A stretch of DNA of 64,000 nt from an uncultured Succinivibrio sp. (GCA_902785325.1 CACZXZ010000001.1:1-64000), one strand, 5' to 3'; positions 28,431 through 38,887 are shown, numbered from the stretch's first letter. Translations and numbers: made by a program. The notes: a model not told the origin generated them from the letters alone.

Positions 28431-30425
28431 ATGTCAGATATTAAAGATATCACTACCACCACAGGCGGTGACGAGAGTTTATTAGTTGCACAAGCAGAGA
28501 ACTGCGATGCTGAAAAAATCGTTACTTTTGACGATTTAGGCTTATCTAAAGATGTTTTAAAAGCTGTGCACGATTTAGGTTTTGAATCTCCAACACCTAT
28601 TCAAGAGCGTTCTATTCCCGTAGTACTAGAAGGTCGTGACATGATTGGTCAGGCTCAAACTGGTACTGGTAAAACTGCTGCTTTCTCTTTACCTATTCTT
28701 TCAAGAATTGATTGTAAGAAAACTTATATTCAAGCTTTAATCTTAGAGCCTACCCGTGAATTAGCTATTCAAAGTGCTGAGGCTTGTCAGAATTTTTCAA
28801 AATATTTAAAGAACTTTAGAGTAGCCCCAATCTATGGTGGCGCATCCTACGACAATCAAATCCGTACCTTAAAGCACGGTGCTCAGATTGTGGTTGCAAC
28901 TCCAGGTCGTTTAATTGATTTAATCGAACGTGGTAAGGTGGATTTGTCACAACTTACTCACATGGTTATCGATGAAGCAGACGAAATGCTACGCATGGGC
29001 TTTATTGACGATGTAGATTGGATTTTAAGCAATACTCCTGATTCTCGTCAGACAGCTTTATTCTCTGCAACTATGCCTCCTGTAATTGCAAGAATTGCAA
29101 AACAGCATCTAAAAGATCCTGTAGATGTAAGAATTGAGTCTAAGACTACCACAGCAACTACAGTGCATCAGCGTTACTGGATTGCGTCAGGTGCTCATAA
29201 GATTGATGCTATGACTCGTATCTTAGAAGTTGAAAACTACGATGCAGTTATCGTATTTGTGAGAACTAAGACTGATGCTGAGGATGTATCTAACAAGCTT
29301 ATGGCTCGTGGTCTTGCTTGTGCAGCCTTGCACGGTGATATTCCACAACGTCAACGTGAAAAGATCATTGAGCGTTTAAAGAATGGTCAATTAGATATCA
29401 TCATTGCAACTGATGTGGCAGCTCGTGGTCTTGATGTAGACAGAATTACTCACGTTTTCAACTACGACATCCCATATGATGCTGAGTCTTATGTTCACCG
29501 TATTGGTAGAACCGGTCGTGCAGGTCGCACCGGTGAAGCAATTCTTTTCGTTTCTCCACGTGAAAGACGTGCTTTACGTTTAATTGAAAGAGTAACCGGT
29601 CAAAGAATTGAGCCTATGCAGATGCCATCTGTTGCAGATGTAAACAAGGCTCGTTTAGAGAACTTCAAAAACCAAGTTTTAGCAACCATAGAAGAAGGTG
29701 GTCTTGAGACTTTTGAAGAGGTTATCTCTGAGATCTTAGCTGACGACTCTATCGAAGTTGAGACCTTATGCGCAGCTTTAGCAAAGATGGTTCAAAAGGA
29801 TGGTACTTTACTCCTTGACGAATCCAAGCCAGAGCCTCGTATGAGAACCTTTGATGATGACAATCGTGGTAATGGTCGTGAAGGTCGTGAAAGAAAACCT
29901 TTCCCTGAGGCAAAGGCTGCTCCTCTACGTGAGTTCCCTGATATGCCAATGGTACGCTTTAGAGTAGCTGTAGGTCGCAAGGACGGTGTAAAACCAGGTC
30001 AAATCGTAGGCGCTATTGCTAATGAAGGTAACATTGAGTCTAAGTATATCGGTGAGATCTCTATTTTTGATACCTTCACCACTGTTGATTTACCTGATGG
30101 TATGCCAAAAGAGACCATGCACATCTTATCTGATGCAAGAGTATGTGGTCGTGCTTTAGATCTTCGTGTATATACTCAAGAGCCTCCACGTGGTCGTGGT
30201 AGAGGTGATAGAGATAACAGAAGCTTTGATAAGCGCTCAAGATCAAATCGTGAATTTGACCGCCAAGGCCCACACTCTGGTAAAGACTTTAAGAAGTTTG
30301 AAGGTCAAGAGCGTCGTGGAAACGGTCGTAAGAAGCTTGATTTCAACTCTTTTGACAAAGGCTCACGTCGAGGCTCAAAAGGTGGCTACAAAAGCTCCTT
30401 CTCAGGTCGTCGTGAAGGCTTTTAA
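28431..30425 (+). CDS. deaD: ATP-dependent RNA helicase DeaD (CsdA), DEAD-box
   Basis: A 664-residue protein with all DEAD-box motifs: Q motif GFESPTPIQ, motif I AQTGTGKT (about 75-82), PTRELA, TPGR, DEAD in VIDEADEMLRMGF, SAT, VATDVAARGLD-type sequence and HRIGRTGRAGRTG. A DbpA/CsdA-type RNA-binding domain follows (about 500-570, PMVRFRVAVGRKDGVKPGQI). The tail is rich in Arg-Gly-Asp/Ser (RGRGRGDRDNR and similar), usual for CsdA. It unwinds RNA during ribosome assembly and mRNA decay, especially in the cold. It has its own promoter and terminator. Confidence 0.95.
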   Translation: MSDIKDITTTTGGDESLLVAQAENCDAEKIVTFDDLGLSKDVLKAVHDLGFESPTPIQERSIPVVLEGRDMIGQAQTGTGKTAAFSLPILSRIDCKKTYIQALILEPTRELAIQSAEACQNFSKYLKNFRVAPIYGGASYDNQIRTLKHGAQIVVATPGRLIDLIERGKVDLSQLTHMVIDEADEMLRMGFIDDVDWILSNTPDSRQTALFSATMPPVIARIAKQHLKDPVDVRIESKTTTATTVHQRYWIASGAHKIDAMTRILEVENYDAVIVFVRTKTDAEDVSNKLMARGLACAALHGDIPQRQREKIIERLKNGQLDIIIATDVAARGLDVDRITHVFNYDIPYDAESYVHRIGRTGRAGRTGEAILFVSPRERRALRLIERVTGQRIEPMQMPSVADVNKARLENFKNQVLATIEEGGLETFEEVISEILADDSIEVETLCAALAKMVQKDGTLLLDESKPEPRMRTFDDDNRGNGREGRERKPFPEAKAAPLREFPDMPMVRFRVAVGRKDGVKPGQIVGAIANEGNIESKYIGEISIFDTFTTVDLPDGMPKETMHILSDARVCGRALDLRVYTQEPPRGRGRGDRDNRSFDKRSRSNREFDRQGPHSGKDFKKFEGQERRGNGRKKLDFNSFDKGSRRGSKGGYKSSFSGRREGF

Positions 30426-30455
30426 TTAAGGAATTTTTTCTTCAAAACTATATTA

Positions 30456-30482
30456 CAAAGGAGGCTTTACCTCCTTTGCTTT
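30456..30482 (+). terminator. Terminator of deaD
   Basis: CAAAGGAGG (30456-30464), loop CTTTA, CCTCCTTTG (30470-30478), then CTTTT. Confidence 0.75.
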
Positions 30483-30525
30483 TAGTGACTTACAAATTGT
30501 CAAATTTGTCTCTTAAAGCTTGTAG

Positions 30526-30969
30526 CTAACTATTTAACAAAATAGGCTCTAGTGACTTTGATTTTATTACAGCCTTTTGATCTTTTGAAAATACTACAGC
30601 AAAGCGATAGAGATTTTTAGGAGGCAAAATCTTTCCATAAGCTTTGTCTTCGATTTGTTGTAGCGCTTCATTAAGCTTTTCATCTGCACCACTGTCATCA
30701 CGAGAGATCTTAAATTCAAAAACGAATCTATCCTCGTCAGTTTCAATACAAAGATCGCATCTTCCTTTGGCATGGTACTTTTCTACAGAGCAATTAAGGC
30801 CTTTATCCACAAAAATTAAGTAGATAAGATCTCTTAAAGTATTCTCATCTTCAAAAAATTTAGAGCCGTAAGAGGTGCTATTTAAAATAGTCTCAAATAT
30901 TTTTACAAATGCATCTAAACTGAGTACTACAAGCTTCAAGCATGAGAGCTTGAGTAACTGATTGTTCAT
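30526..30969 (-). pseudogene. C-terminal PD-(D/E)XK part of a frameshifted AAA-ATPase/nuclease gene
   Basis: A 147-codon frame whose sequence from SLDAFVKIFETILNSTSYG onward is the normal C-terminal nuclease half of AAA-ATPase_like proteins. It has a PD-(D/E)XK core: GRCDLCIETDEDRFVFEFKI, with Asp and Glu-x-Lys, then ALQQIEDKAYG. The first 16 or so residues (from MNNQLLKLSC) are an out-of-frame read of the upstream gene. This segment continues the gene at 30893-32191 after a one-base shift within the 77-base overlap. Whether this fragment is translated on its own is unknown. Confidence 0.8.
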
Positions 30970-32191
30970 ACTTTATCTTATCTGTTAAAGTTGATGAGAA
31001 TAAAGAGGATACAAACAATTTAGATAAGAACTTTGAAACCTCAAGATTAGGAATTCCAAAAACAGCTATGTTGCCTTGTGTCTTTTTAATAGTTAGGTAT
31101 CCAGCTTGATACATCAACACTCTTGAGTCCATATCTTTAGGATTTGAAGCTCTTGTTAAACTGTCAAAATCTAATTCAACACTTGCACCATTTTTAGGAT
31201 TTAATTGATTAAGTGGTAGCAGAGAAAATTCTTTAAAATTATCAAAATGAGTCTGATCTTTTAAATAATTTACCACCAATGTTGAAAAGCCACCACTATT
31301 TGACCAGTATGGCTTAAAAGTATAACCTTCGGAGAAATTTCCAAAAAAACTAATTATGGACCAAGTGTTATATACGTGAATGCTTGCTGTATCCTCAAAG
31401 CAATATCCATCATAATGAAGCTTTAATTTGTTTTTTAAGGAGTCAACGCTAAGGTTTAACTTCTTTGCAGCTTCTGTAAGATAATCCTTAAAATAGTGCT
31501 CTAACTCTTCATTTGTATAACCTACTATTGCACCATAATCAGGACTTGTTGAAATATCCATTAAGTTATTAAAAGCTGAAAAAATACTAGTTTGTGAATA
31601 TCTAGTGATGCCAGTTAAAAATACAAACCTAATTTTATCTTCATTACTTTTTACACATTTATAAAAATTGGATAGACGCTCTCTGACTTTTTCAAACTCA
31701 CTTTCATCATTCATAAGTTCAGTAAGTGGTGCATCATACTCGTCAATAAGTAATACTACTTCGCAATCCTCGCACTCGCAAAGAAAGCTATAAAAATAGT
31801 CTTCAGGTAGATTTGTTTGCGGTTTAGATACTTTTATGCCTAAATCTTTAAAGTTTTTTTCAAGTTTTTGATTAAACTTATTTACAAAAACTTCGTAAGT
31901 GCTTGCGCTAGTATCAGAAAAATCCAACCTTAGTACTTTGTACTTATTGTCATCTTGCCAAAGATCATAAATTTTAAGGCCTTTAAAAAGCTCTTTTTGA
32001 CCATTAAATAAAGCTTCAAAGGTTGATACTAATAGCGATTTTCCAAAACGACGTGGTCTTGATAGAACAATTGGAGCAAATTGACTTGCTAGCTTGTATA
32101 CAAGATCTGTCTTATCAACATAAAGTAAGTTATTTTTTATAATCTTACTAAAGGTTGCTACACCAAAAGGTAGCTTTTGCAGATCTTGCAT
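30893..32191 (-). CDS. AAA-ATPase-like protein, N-terminal part of a frameshifted gene
   Basis: A 432-residue frame with the PF09820-type ATPase domain: LPFGVATFSKIIKNNLLYVD, then KTDLVYKL, Walker A in SRPRRFGKSLLVSTFEALF, Walker B in VVLLIDEYDAPLTELMND, and FVFLTGITRYSQTSIFSAFN (sensor-like), later LHYDGYCFEDTASIHVYN. The frame loses homology at about residue 418 (after QALMLEA) and stops 13 codons later, while the nuclease half continues in the +1 frame (30526-30969). An intact family member would be about 540-560 residues. SD AAGGA precedes the ATG. The role is unknown; paralogues are common in gut anaerobes. Confidence 0.82.
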   Translation of the reverse strand: MQDLQKLPFGVATFSKIIKNNLLYVDKTDLVYKLASQFAPIVLSRPRRFGKSLLVSTFEALFNGQKELFKGLKIYDLWQDDNKYKVLRLDFSDTSASTYEVFVNKFNQKLEKNFKDLGIKVSKPQTNLPEDYFYSFLCECEDCEVVLLIDEYDAPLTELMNDESEFEKVRERLSNFYKCVKSNEDKIRFVFLTGITRYSQTSIFSAFNNLMDISTSPDYGAIVGYTNEELEHYFKDYLTEAAKKLNLSVDSLKNKLKLHYDGYCFEDTASIHVYNTWSIISFFGNFSEGYTFKPYWSNSGGFSTLVVNYLKDQTHFDNFKEFSLLPLNQLNPKNGASVELDFDSLTRASNPKDMDSRVLMYQAGYLTIKKTQGNIAVFGIPNLEVSKFLSKLFVSSLFSSTLTDKIKYEQSVTQALMLEACSTQFRCICKNI

Positions 32192-32229
32192 TTGTTTTCC
32201 TTTAATCCTATTTGCAAGATGATCTATTT

Positions 32230-33690
32230 TTAAGACAGTCTCTTTAACTTAGCCATATAGAAGCCATCAAAGCCACTAGATGGTAAGACATGCTTGTCTT
32301 CAACTAATTCAAACTGTCCTTCATGTGCTTTTAAGAAGGTTTCAATTTGCTTTTCGTTTTCTGAAGGCATAATTGAGCAGGTAGAGTAAATTACAAAACC
32401 ACCTACTTTAGCAATGTTACTGTAACGAGTTAAGATGTCTTGTTGAAGAGTAATTAACTCTTTGTAATGCTCACGACCATCACGCCATTTAGAATCTGGC
32501 ATACGACGAATTACTCCTGTACCTGAGCATGGAGCATCGATAAGCACTGTATCAGCAGTGCCTGCCATTCTCTTAACTACTTTAGTAGAATCGATGAGGC
32601 GGGTTTCAATATTAAAGGCACCAGCGCGTTTTGCTCTCTTTTTAAGATCTTCAAGTTTCCAGCTTTCAGTATCCATCGCAATGATGACACCTTTACCTGC
32701 CATGGAGGCAGCAAGTTGCAGAGTCTTACCTCCAGCACCTGCGCAAGTATCAACTACTCTTTGACCAGGCTTTGCATCCACAAAAGCACCAATCATTTGA
32801 GAGCCAGCATCCTGTTGCTCGAAACGACCTTCTTTAAAAGCTTTAGTTCTAAATAGGGCAGAGTTTGAGGTAACCTCAAGTGCTAAAGGCACACCTGCTA
32901 CAGGTTTAGTTACTACACCTTCTTCACTTAATAAGTGAGCAAGCTCTTCACGAGTACCCTTTAGAGTATTAGTTCTAATAAATCTTTTGGACTCTTGACC
33001 TAAAGCTTGACGTTGCTCATCCCATTTTCCTTTAAGCTCAGCTACACCTAACTCTTGAAGCCAAAGTGGGCAACCTTCTTTATATAATGGCTCATCATTA
33101 GCTTGAGCAATACGCTTTTTAAGACCACGTCTATCAAAACCCTCCTCACCTTCAAGTTCAGGTAAAGGCCAGTCTTTATAAGCACAGTAAGAGAAAGTAA
33201 GTCTACCTACATGACGCTCAAAGTCTGATGGTCTTTTTAGATTTGACACAAAAGCAAATAAAGATAGACGAGAGAACATGAAATTGATTTGACGAATTAA
33301 AAAGCCCTGCTCAACAGGATCAATTTTAACTTTGTTAAACCAATAAGCATAAGCTCTATCTAAAGAGTTATGCATTACTAATACATCTTCTAAAATAGAA
33401 TTTACTAAGCGTAATTGGAAAGGGGAGAAACCTTTGCGTCTTACAAATTCTACATGCTCATCTTGATGCTTGAAAGAAGCTTCATCGCGAGGAGCTTTTT
33501 TATCATAGTTACGAGCTTTAAAAGCTCTTTTAGCGTTTTCTAAAAAATCTTTTTTCTCTGTCTTCTTCTCAAAACCTTTGTTTTTTGAGAATTCTTTTTT
33601 AGCGCCTTCTTTAGTTTTAGCAAAGCCTTTTTTAAAGCCTTGGGTACGATTTACTCGTGCTTTTTGAGGAGCCTTATTGTCAAATGCCAT
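32230..33690 (-). CDS. RsmB/NOP2-family RNA (cytosine-5) methyltransferase
   Basis: A 486-residue protein with a highly basic N-terminal extension (about 1-75, rich in Lys, Ala and Phe). A helical region follows, then a class I SAM domain (about 290-480). The domain shows VVDTCAGAGGKTLQLAASMA (SAM site), IDAPCSGTGVIRRMPDSKW (catalytic-loop Cys) and FVIYSTCSIMPSENEKQIE (nucleophile Cys). It methylates cytosines of rRNA or tRNA. The exact orthologue (RsmB, RsmF or another) is not clear, as no NusB-like domain is obvious. It has a fair SD (AGAGGT). The DUF4357 gene upstream is 20 bases away. Confidence 0.88.
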   Translation of the reverse strand: MAFDNKAPQKARVNRTQGFKKGFAKTKEGAKKEFSKNKGFEKKTEKKDFLENAKRAFKARNYDKKAPRDEASFKHQDEHVEFVRRKGFSPFQLRLVNSILEDVLVMHNSLDRAYAYWFNKVKIDPVEQGFLIRQINFMFSRLSLFAFVSNLKRPSDFERHVGRLTFSYCAYKDWPLPELEGEEGFDRRGLKKRIAQANDEPLYKEGCPLWLQELGVAELKGKWDEQRQALGQESKRFIRTNTLKGTREELAHLLSEEGVVTKPVAGVPLALEVTSNSALFRTKAFKEGRFEQQDAGSQMIGAFVDAKPGQRVVDTCAGAGGKTLQLAASMAGKGVIIAMDTESWKLEDLKKRAKRAGAFNIETRLIDSTKVVKRMAGTADTVLIDAPCSGTGVIRRMPDSKWRDGREHYKELITLQQDILTRYSNIAKVGGFVIYSTCSIMPSENEKQIETFLKAHEGQFELVEDKHVLPSSGFDGFYMAKLKRLS

Positions 33691-33709
33691 GTAATGACCT
33701 CTATCTTAA

Positions 33710-34195
33710 CTATGATTTTTTTGTCTTTTTTCCAAAGCCAGATTCTTTTAAGGAAAAACCTTCACGATTTGTCCAAACATCTAGCCCGTTTCTTACAGTA
33801 CCTGCAATAATTGCAGCCGCTGCACTAGCACTTTGAAATTGAGTATCTTTAGTAAATATAAAACAATTATGCTCAGGATCAAGCTGTAGTGTACCATCAG
33901 AGAGTAATTCCTCTCTTAAATTCTGAATATGTGAAGGTACAGAATCAACCGGCATCAATACTGCTTGAGAATCTTTAGTAACTAAAAAAAATGGTTTATG
34001 TCTAGTTCCTTTTGGATAACCATGGGCAGTTACATTCTGACAGCTAAAGGTATAAAGCTCATTAGCTGAAAGAGGAGCTGAGTATTTGATTAAACTCTTA
34101 AGTGCTGTTAATTGTTTATAGATTTCAATAGGAATAATTGCATGAGTTTTCTTGCCATTTTTATTGGTAATAAAGGAAACTTCAAGATCTTTCAT
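33710..34195 (-). CDS. DUF4357 domain protein
   Basis: A 161-residue protein. The C-terminal part (about 95-155) matches the DUF4357 pattern: FTKDTQFQSASAAAAIIAG, then NGLDVWTNREGFSLKESGFG. This module is often found at the end of GIY-YIG or restriction-associated proteins and is thought to be an accessory domain. The N-terminal part starts MKDLEVSFITNKNGKKTHAI and resembles an antitoxin-like strand-helix segment (IPIEIYKQLTALKSLI). Function is unknown. It lies 20 bases upstream of the RNA methyltransferase gene on the same strand, so co-transcription is plausible. Confidence 0.7.
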   Translation of the reverse strand: MKDLEVSFITNKNGKKTHAIIPIEIYKQLTALKSLIKYSAPLSANELYTFSCQNVTAHGYPKGTRHKPFFLVTKDSQAVLMPVDSVPSHIQNLREELLSDGTLQLDPEHNCFIFTKDTQFQSASAAAAIIAGTVRNGLDVWTNREGFSLKESGFGKKTKKS

Positions 34196-34303
34196 GCTTA
34201 AACCTACAGATACAAAATATAGCTTATTTTAGCATAGAAAGGCTTGAGATAATGGGAGGTGGAAATAATAAAAGCACTATTGCTAGTGCTTTTATCTTAA
34301 GGA

Positions 34304-35515
34304 TTATTGACGATAAGTCTTTAAGAAGTGCTCTAATCTGTCGCAAGCATCGTTAATCACATCGATAGATGGTAAGAATACCATTCTAAAGTGATTTGGC
34401 TCAGGCCAGTTAAAGCCTGTACCTTGAACGATAAGCATCTTCTCCTGACGTAATAGATCCATACAGAACTTCTGATCGTCCTTGATGTTAAACTTCTTAT
34501 CAAGTTTAGGGAACATGTATAAAGCACCGTGTGGTTTTACCACGCTGATACCGTCAATAGCATTTAATCTTTCATACATAGCAGTACGTTGTTGATATAA
34601 ACGACCACCTGGGATGATAAGCTCATTGATACTCTGATAACCACCTAAAGCGGTTTGAATAGCATGTTGTAGTGGTACGTTAGCGCACAATCTCATAGCC
34701 ATCATTAACTTAATACCGTCAACAAAGCCTTGATTACGCTTTTTAGGACCAGTGATTAGAATCCACCCCTGTCTAAAACCACAAGCACGATATACTTTTG
34801 ATAAACCGTTGAAGGTTACCACAGATACATCGTCAGCTAGAGTACAAATACTTCTGTGGGCTACATCATCGTATAAGATCTTGTCATAGATCTCATCTGA
34901 GAAAATAACTAAATCGTGTTGACGAGCAAACTCGACAATCTCCTGCAAAATAGGAGTTGGGTATACAGCACCTGTTGGGTTATTTGGGTTAATTAACACA
35001 ATACCAACGGTTCTTGAGGTAAGTTTCTTTTTCATATCCTCAAGATCAGGATACCAGTTAGCTTGTTCATCACACATGTAGTGCACAGCTTTACCACCTG
35101 CTAGGTTAATAGCAGCTGTCCACAATGGATAATCTGGTGCTGGAACTAGAACTTCATCACCATTGTTTAATAGTGCGTTCATAGACATGGTAATAAGCTC
35201 TGAGGCACCATTACCAATAAAGATATCATCAGCATCAACGTTCTTTAAACCTTTTTGCTGATAGTATTGGGCAATGGCCTTACGGGCAGAGAAAATACCA
35301 TTAGACTCACAATAGCCTTGAGAATTAGGTAAGTTACGAATAACATCGCGAACTACCTCTTCAGGCGCCTCAAAACCAAAAGTCGCAGTGTTACCAATAT
35401 TAAGCTTAAGAATGCGTTGACCCTCTTCTTCCATACGAAGAGCTTCTTGGTGAATTTTTCCTCTAATGTCGTAACAGACATTATCTAGTTTATGTGACTT
35501 TTGTAATAACTTCAT
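34304..35515 (-). CDS. alaA: Glutamate-pyruvate aminotransferase AlaA (class I PLP aminotransferase)
   Basis: A 403-residue enzyme very close in length and motifs to E. coli AlaA (405). Landmarks are KSHKLDNVCYDIRGKIHQEA, KLNIGNTATFGFEAPEEVV, NPNNPTGAVYP, FSDEIYDKILYDD (PLP Asp/Tyr), FNGLSKVYRACGFRQGW (Schiff-base Lys) and FRMVFLPSIDVI with the substrate Arg. It makes alanine from pyruvate and glutamate. It is a single gene. Confidence 0.92.
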   Translation of the reverse strand: MKLLQKSHKLDNVCYDIRGKIHQEALRMEEEGQRILKLNIGNTATFGFEAPEEVVRDVIRNLPNSQGYCESNGIFSARKAIAQYYQQKGLKNVDADDIFIGNGASELITMSMNALLNNGDEVLVPAPDYPLWTAAINLAGGKAVHYMCDEQANWYPDLEDMKKKLTSRTVGIVLINPNNPTGAVYPTPILQEIVEFARQHDLVIFSDEIYDKILYDDVAHRSICTLADDVSVVTFNGLSKVYRACGFRQGWILITGPKKRNQGFVDGIKLMMAMRLCANVPLQHAIQTALGGYQSINELIIPGGRLYQQRTAMYERLNAIDGISVVKPHGALYMFPKLDKKFNIKDDQKFCMDLLRQEKMLIVQGTGFNWPEPNHFRMVFLPSIDVINDACDRLEHFLKTYRQ

Positions 35516-35684
35516 GTTTTTACCCGTTGAAAAAATATTATTGGTTTTGAGTGTAGTTAATCTTACTACAAAAAGCTTAATTACTCTAACAGTTTCAACT
35601 ACAACTAAGAGGGAGCTTAAAGATTTGTAAAAATTTTATCTAAAAACTTAAAAGCTCATACTTAAAGTATGAGCTTTAAAAAAA

Positions 35685-37175
35685 TTAAAAATCTACTCCC
35701 ATGACTTTTTCGTCATAAATCTGTTCAAGTACGTATCTTTCATAGCGTAGGTGAGGGGATGCTATCTTGTGGTACTTTACTAAATCACGAGTTTTCTGAT
35801 CGTAAGAAATAGAGTTAGTGTAGAACACAAAAGGAACTCTAACACCTGATTTAGTATGCATAAAGCCCATTAGGTTAGAGACATTTTGAATAGTACCGGT
35901 TTTAGCTGTTACGTTCTTAGCTAAAGGTGGATTTCTTGTAGAAGCTCTCCAATGTAAAGTACCTGACTCATCTGCAACTGGTAAGAGCTTGATAAAATCA
36001 AGCTTTTGATCGTTTTTGTTGATGAATTCTAGAATTTCAAGCATCTTATGAGGAGTTACTAAGTTGTGAGGGGATAGACCATTACCATCTACAAGATAAG
36101 TATTCCCTAAATTGATGTTAGCGTAACGATTTAATACTTGACGTAGGGCATTTACAGTACGGTGATAGGTGGCTGGTAATTTATAAAATTCAGCTGCAAC
36201 TGTTTTTGCAATAGCATCTGCGTACAAGTTATTAGACTTGTGCAACATGTACTTTGTAAGTTCACTTAAAGATTTTGATTCAATGGAGCCTACAGTTTGG
36301 TAACCTTCTTGCTCTGATCTTGCAAGTAAAATACGTTTAAAACCAATCTTTTTCTCTTTTAAAATGATGTTAGTCCAATCTACTGCCCACTGATCAGGAT
36401 CTGAGACTGCTAATGATAGTGGCCATGGTTGATTATTACCAAGTACAGGTACACAACCTGTAATGTGGTACTGATTTTTCATATAAAGTTGAGCTTGAAG
36501 CTCGCAGTTACCACCATAATTTGATTGCTTTACACCGACGGCATCGGAGTCTAAAACAATTGGACTTGCGCTATTTAGTTTAGCTGTTGCTACATTACCA
36601 ATACCTTGAGGTTGTAATTGAGCAAACACGCAGTTTCGGTTGATAATGGCAGAGCCTGCTGGAGCGGTAAAACAAATAGGAGTGTCATCCCAAGACCAAC
36701 CTTGACCTCTTGGCATACCAGCAAATCTGCTGATATCTAAGATGACATCACCATCAATTCTTTTAACCCCAAAATTAGCTAAGGTACCAATTAAAGTACG
36801 GTAGCTTCTTGAGGTAAAACTTGGATCACCTACAAACTTAATTAGCACATTTGAATGCAGAGTGCCATTTTGATCTACTACAACCTTACCTTGGCTAGTC
36901 ACTTTGTTAGAAGCTACAGCAATATTGGTAATAAATTTGTAGTCATGACCTAAATAAAGAATAGCAGCTAAGCCTGTAATTACCTTTAAGGTAGAAGCAG
37001 GGTGCATATAGGTGTCGTAATTTGCACCATAGATTTTATTATCATGTGGTTTTAAGTAAGCTACACCAACTTGAGAGCCTTCAATTTGATAATGGGAGGC
37101 ATCAAGAGCGTAAGATGGGGTAGCAAAAAGTGAAATTGATAAACTTAAAAGAAGAGATTTTACGATGTTATTCAT
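35685..37175 (-). CDS. dacB: D-alanyl-D-alanine carboxypeptidase/endopeptidase (PBP4)
   Basis: A 496-residue periplasmic protein with a signal peptide (MNNIVKSLLLSLSISLFATP.., cleaved about residue 23). The three penicillin-binding motifs are visible: SxxK as STLK (Ser61 in HPASTLKVITG), SxN as SNN in LHKSNNLYADAIAK, and KTG in NVTAKTGTIQNVSNL. A large insertion between SxxK and SxN is typical of class C PBP4. It trims peptidoglycan peptides and cross-links. It is a single gene, convergent with nothing close. Confidence 0.93.
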   Translation of the reverse strand: MNNIVKSLLLSLSISLFATPSYALDASHYQIEGSQVGVAYLKPHDNKIYGANYDTYMHPASTLKVITGLAAILYLGHDYKFITNIAVASNKVTSQGKVVVDQNGTLHSNVLIKFVGDPSFTSRSYRTLIGTLANFGVKRIDGDVILDISRFAGMPRGQGWSWDDTPICFTAPAGSAIINRNCVFAQLQPQGIGNVATAKLNSASPIVLDSDAVGVKQSNYGGNCELQAQLYMKNQYHITGCVPVLGNNQPWPLSLAVSDPDQWAVDWTNIILKEKKIGFKRILLARSEQEGYQTVGSIESKSLSELTKYMLHKSNNLYADAIAKTVAAEFYKLPATYHRTVNALRQVLNRYANINLGNTYLVDGNGLSPHNLVTPHKMLEILEFINKNDQKLDFIKLLPVADESGTLHWRASTRNPPLAKNVTAKTGTIQNVSNLMGFMHTKSGVRVPFVFYTNSISYDQKTRDLVKYHKIASPHLRYERYVLEQIYDEKVMGVDF

Positions 37176-37431
37176 TTTTTAAATACCTTATCTAAGGTAC
37201 AAATTTGAGCGTTTTTATAAAAAAATTTAAAGCTCCTTATGATACATCAGATAGCGTTAGTATTAAAGTGACTTAAAAGTTTTCAAAACTCTTTGAGCTT
37301 TTAAATCCTAAATTTAGTGATCTTGATTTAATCACTAGATCATAAAAGCACTTGAAACTAAGCATAGATCTGAAAATATGGTAAAATCTAACAAATTTTA
37401 AAACGCTTTGAAGCGTATGAGGAGAAAATTC

Positions 37432-38634
37432 ATGATTATTGAACCAAAAGCACGTGGTTTTATTTGTGTAACCACTCATCCTACCGGTTGTGATGCTAAT
37501 GTTTTACAGCAAATCAATCTAGTAAAGAGTAAGGGTGCTATTGCAAATGGTCCTAAAAAGGTATTAGTAATCGGTGCTTCAACAGGTTACGGTTTAGCTT
37601 CCCGTATCAGTGCAGCTTTCGGCTCTGGTGCTGCAACTATTGGTGTATTCTTTGAAAAAGCAGGTACTGAAAAGCGTCCTGGTACAGCTGGTTGGTACAA
37701 CACCGCTGCATTTACTAAATATGCTAAAGAAGCTGGCTTATATGCCCACAACATCAATGCTGATGCTTTCTCAGATGAGTGCCGTGCTAAGACTATTGAA
37801 GTTATCAAGCGTGATTTAGGTAAAGTAGATTTAGTTGTTTATTCTCTAGCAGCTCCTGTTCGTAAGATGCCAAAGACTGGCGAAGTTGTAAGATCATCTT
37901 TAAAGCCAATTGGTCAAACCTATACCTCAACTGCAATTGATACTAACAAGAATGAAATCATCACCGCTTCTTTAGAGCCAGCTACTCAAGAAGAAATCGA
38001 CAATACTGTTAAGGTAATGGGCGGTCAAGATTGGGAATTATGGATTGAAGCTTTAAAAGATGCTGATGTTCTAGCTGAAGGTTGTAAGACTGTAGCTTAC
38101 AGCTACATCGGTACTGAAATCACTTGGCCTATTTACTGGCACGGTGCTTTAGGTAAGGCTAAAGAGGACTTAGATAGAGCTGCTAAAGCAAACCGTCAAA
38201 GACTTGAAGGTCTAAAGGGCGATGCTAAAGTTGCTGTATTAAAGAGTGTAGTAACCCAAGCTTCTTCAGCTATTCCTGTAATGCCATTATACATCTCACT
38301 ATGCTTTAAGGTAATGAGACAGAAGGGTACTTACGAGTCAGTAATTGAGCATATCTTTAGAATGTTCTCACAATCAATTTATGGCGATAAAGCTGAGATT
38401 GATAGCGAGGATCGCTTACGTATGGATTCTTGGGAATTGTCATCAGACGTTCAAGGTAAGTGCAAAGAGCTATGGCCACAAGTTACTACTGAGAATCTAT
38501 TTGAGATTTCTGATTACGCTGATTACAAGAAGCAATTCTTACAGTTATTCGGCTTCGAGGTTGAAGGCGTAGATTATACTAAGGATGTAAATCCTGAAGT
38601 TGCTATCGACAACTTAGACAACCTAGTTGGCTAA
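37432..38634 (+). CDS. fabV: Enoyl-ACP/trans-2-enoyl-CoA reductase FabV
   Basis: A 400-residue NADH-dependent reductase of the FabV/TER family. It has [40 protein letters not shown] (nucleotide site), [33 protein letters not shown] and [19 protein letters not shown] with the Tyr-x8-Lys active site. It completes fatty acid elongation, or reduces crotonyl-CoA in butyrate-type metabolism. The start at ATG 37432 is chosen because GAGGAG lies about 9 bases upstream. A strong terminator follows. Confidence 0.95.
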   Translation: MIIEPKARGFICVTTHPTGCDANVLQQINLVKSKGAIANGPKKVLVIGASTGYGLASRISAAFGSGAATIGVFFEKAGTEKRPGTAGWYNTAAFTKYAKEAGLYAHNINADAFSDECRAKTIEVIKRDLGKVDLVVYSLAAPVRKMPKTGEVVRSSLKPIGQTYTSTAIDTNKNEIITASLEPATQEEIDNTVKVMGGQDWELWIEALKDADVLAEGCKTVAYSYIGTEITWPIYWHGALGKAKEDLDRAAKANRQRLEGLKGDAKVAVLKSVVTQASSAIPVMPLYISLCFKVMRQKGTYESVIEHIFRMFSQSIYGDKAEIDSEDRLRMDSWELSSDVQGKCKELWPQVTTENLFEISDYADYKKQFLQLFGFEVEGVDYTKDVNPEVAIDNLDNLVG

Positions 38635-38652
38635 TCTTTAAAAATCAAAATT

Positions 38653-38687
38653 AAACCTCTAAATGTAATGTTTAGAGGTTTTTTTAA
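38653..38687 (+). terminator. Terminator of fabV
   Basis: AAACCTCTAAA (38653-38663) pairs with TTTAGAGGTTT (38671-38681), followed by a T-run. Confidence 0.88.
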
Positions 38688-38887
38688 TATCTTTTCACCA
38701 TCATTTCAATTTTTTTTTTCACCCTTTATTCTCTTTTTAATCTCAAAATTCATGATATACCTAGTGTTTTAGTAGGTATAACTAATAGCTATAGCTAAGT
38801 ATAAAAAGATAGTATTATTAAAATGTTGCCTTAACTAAAAATTTACAATATTCTATAAACATCGAAAGGCAATAAAGAGAAAATATT

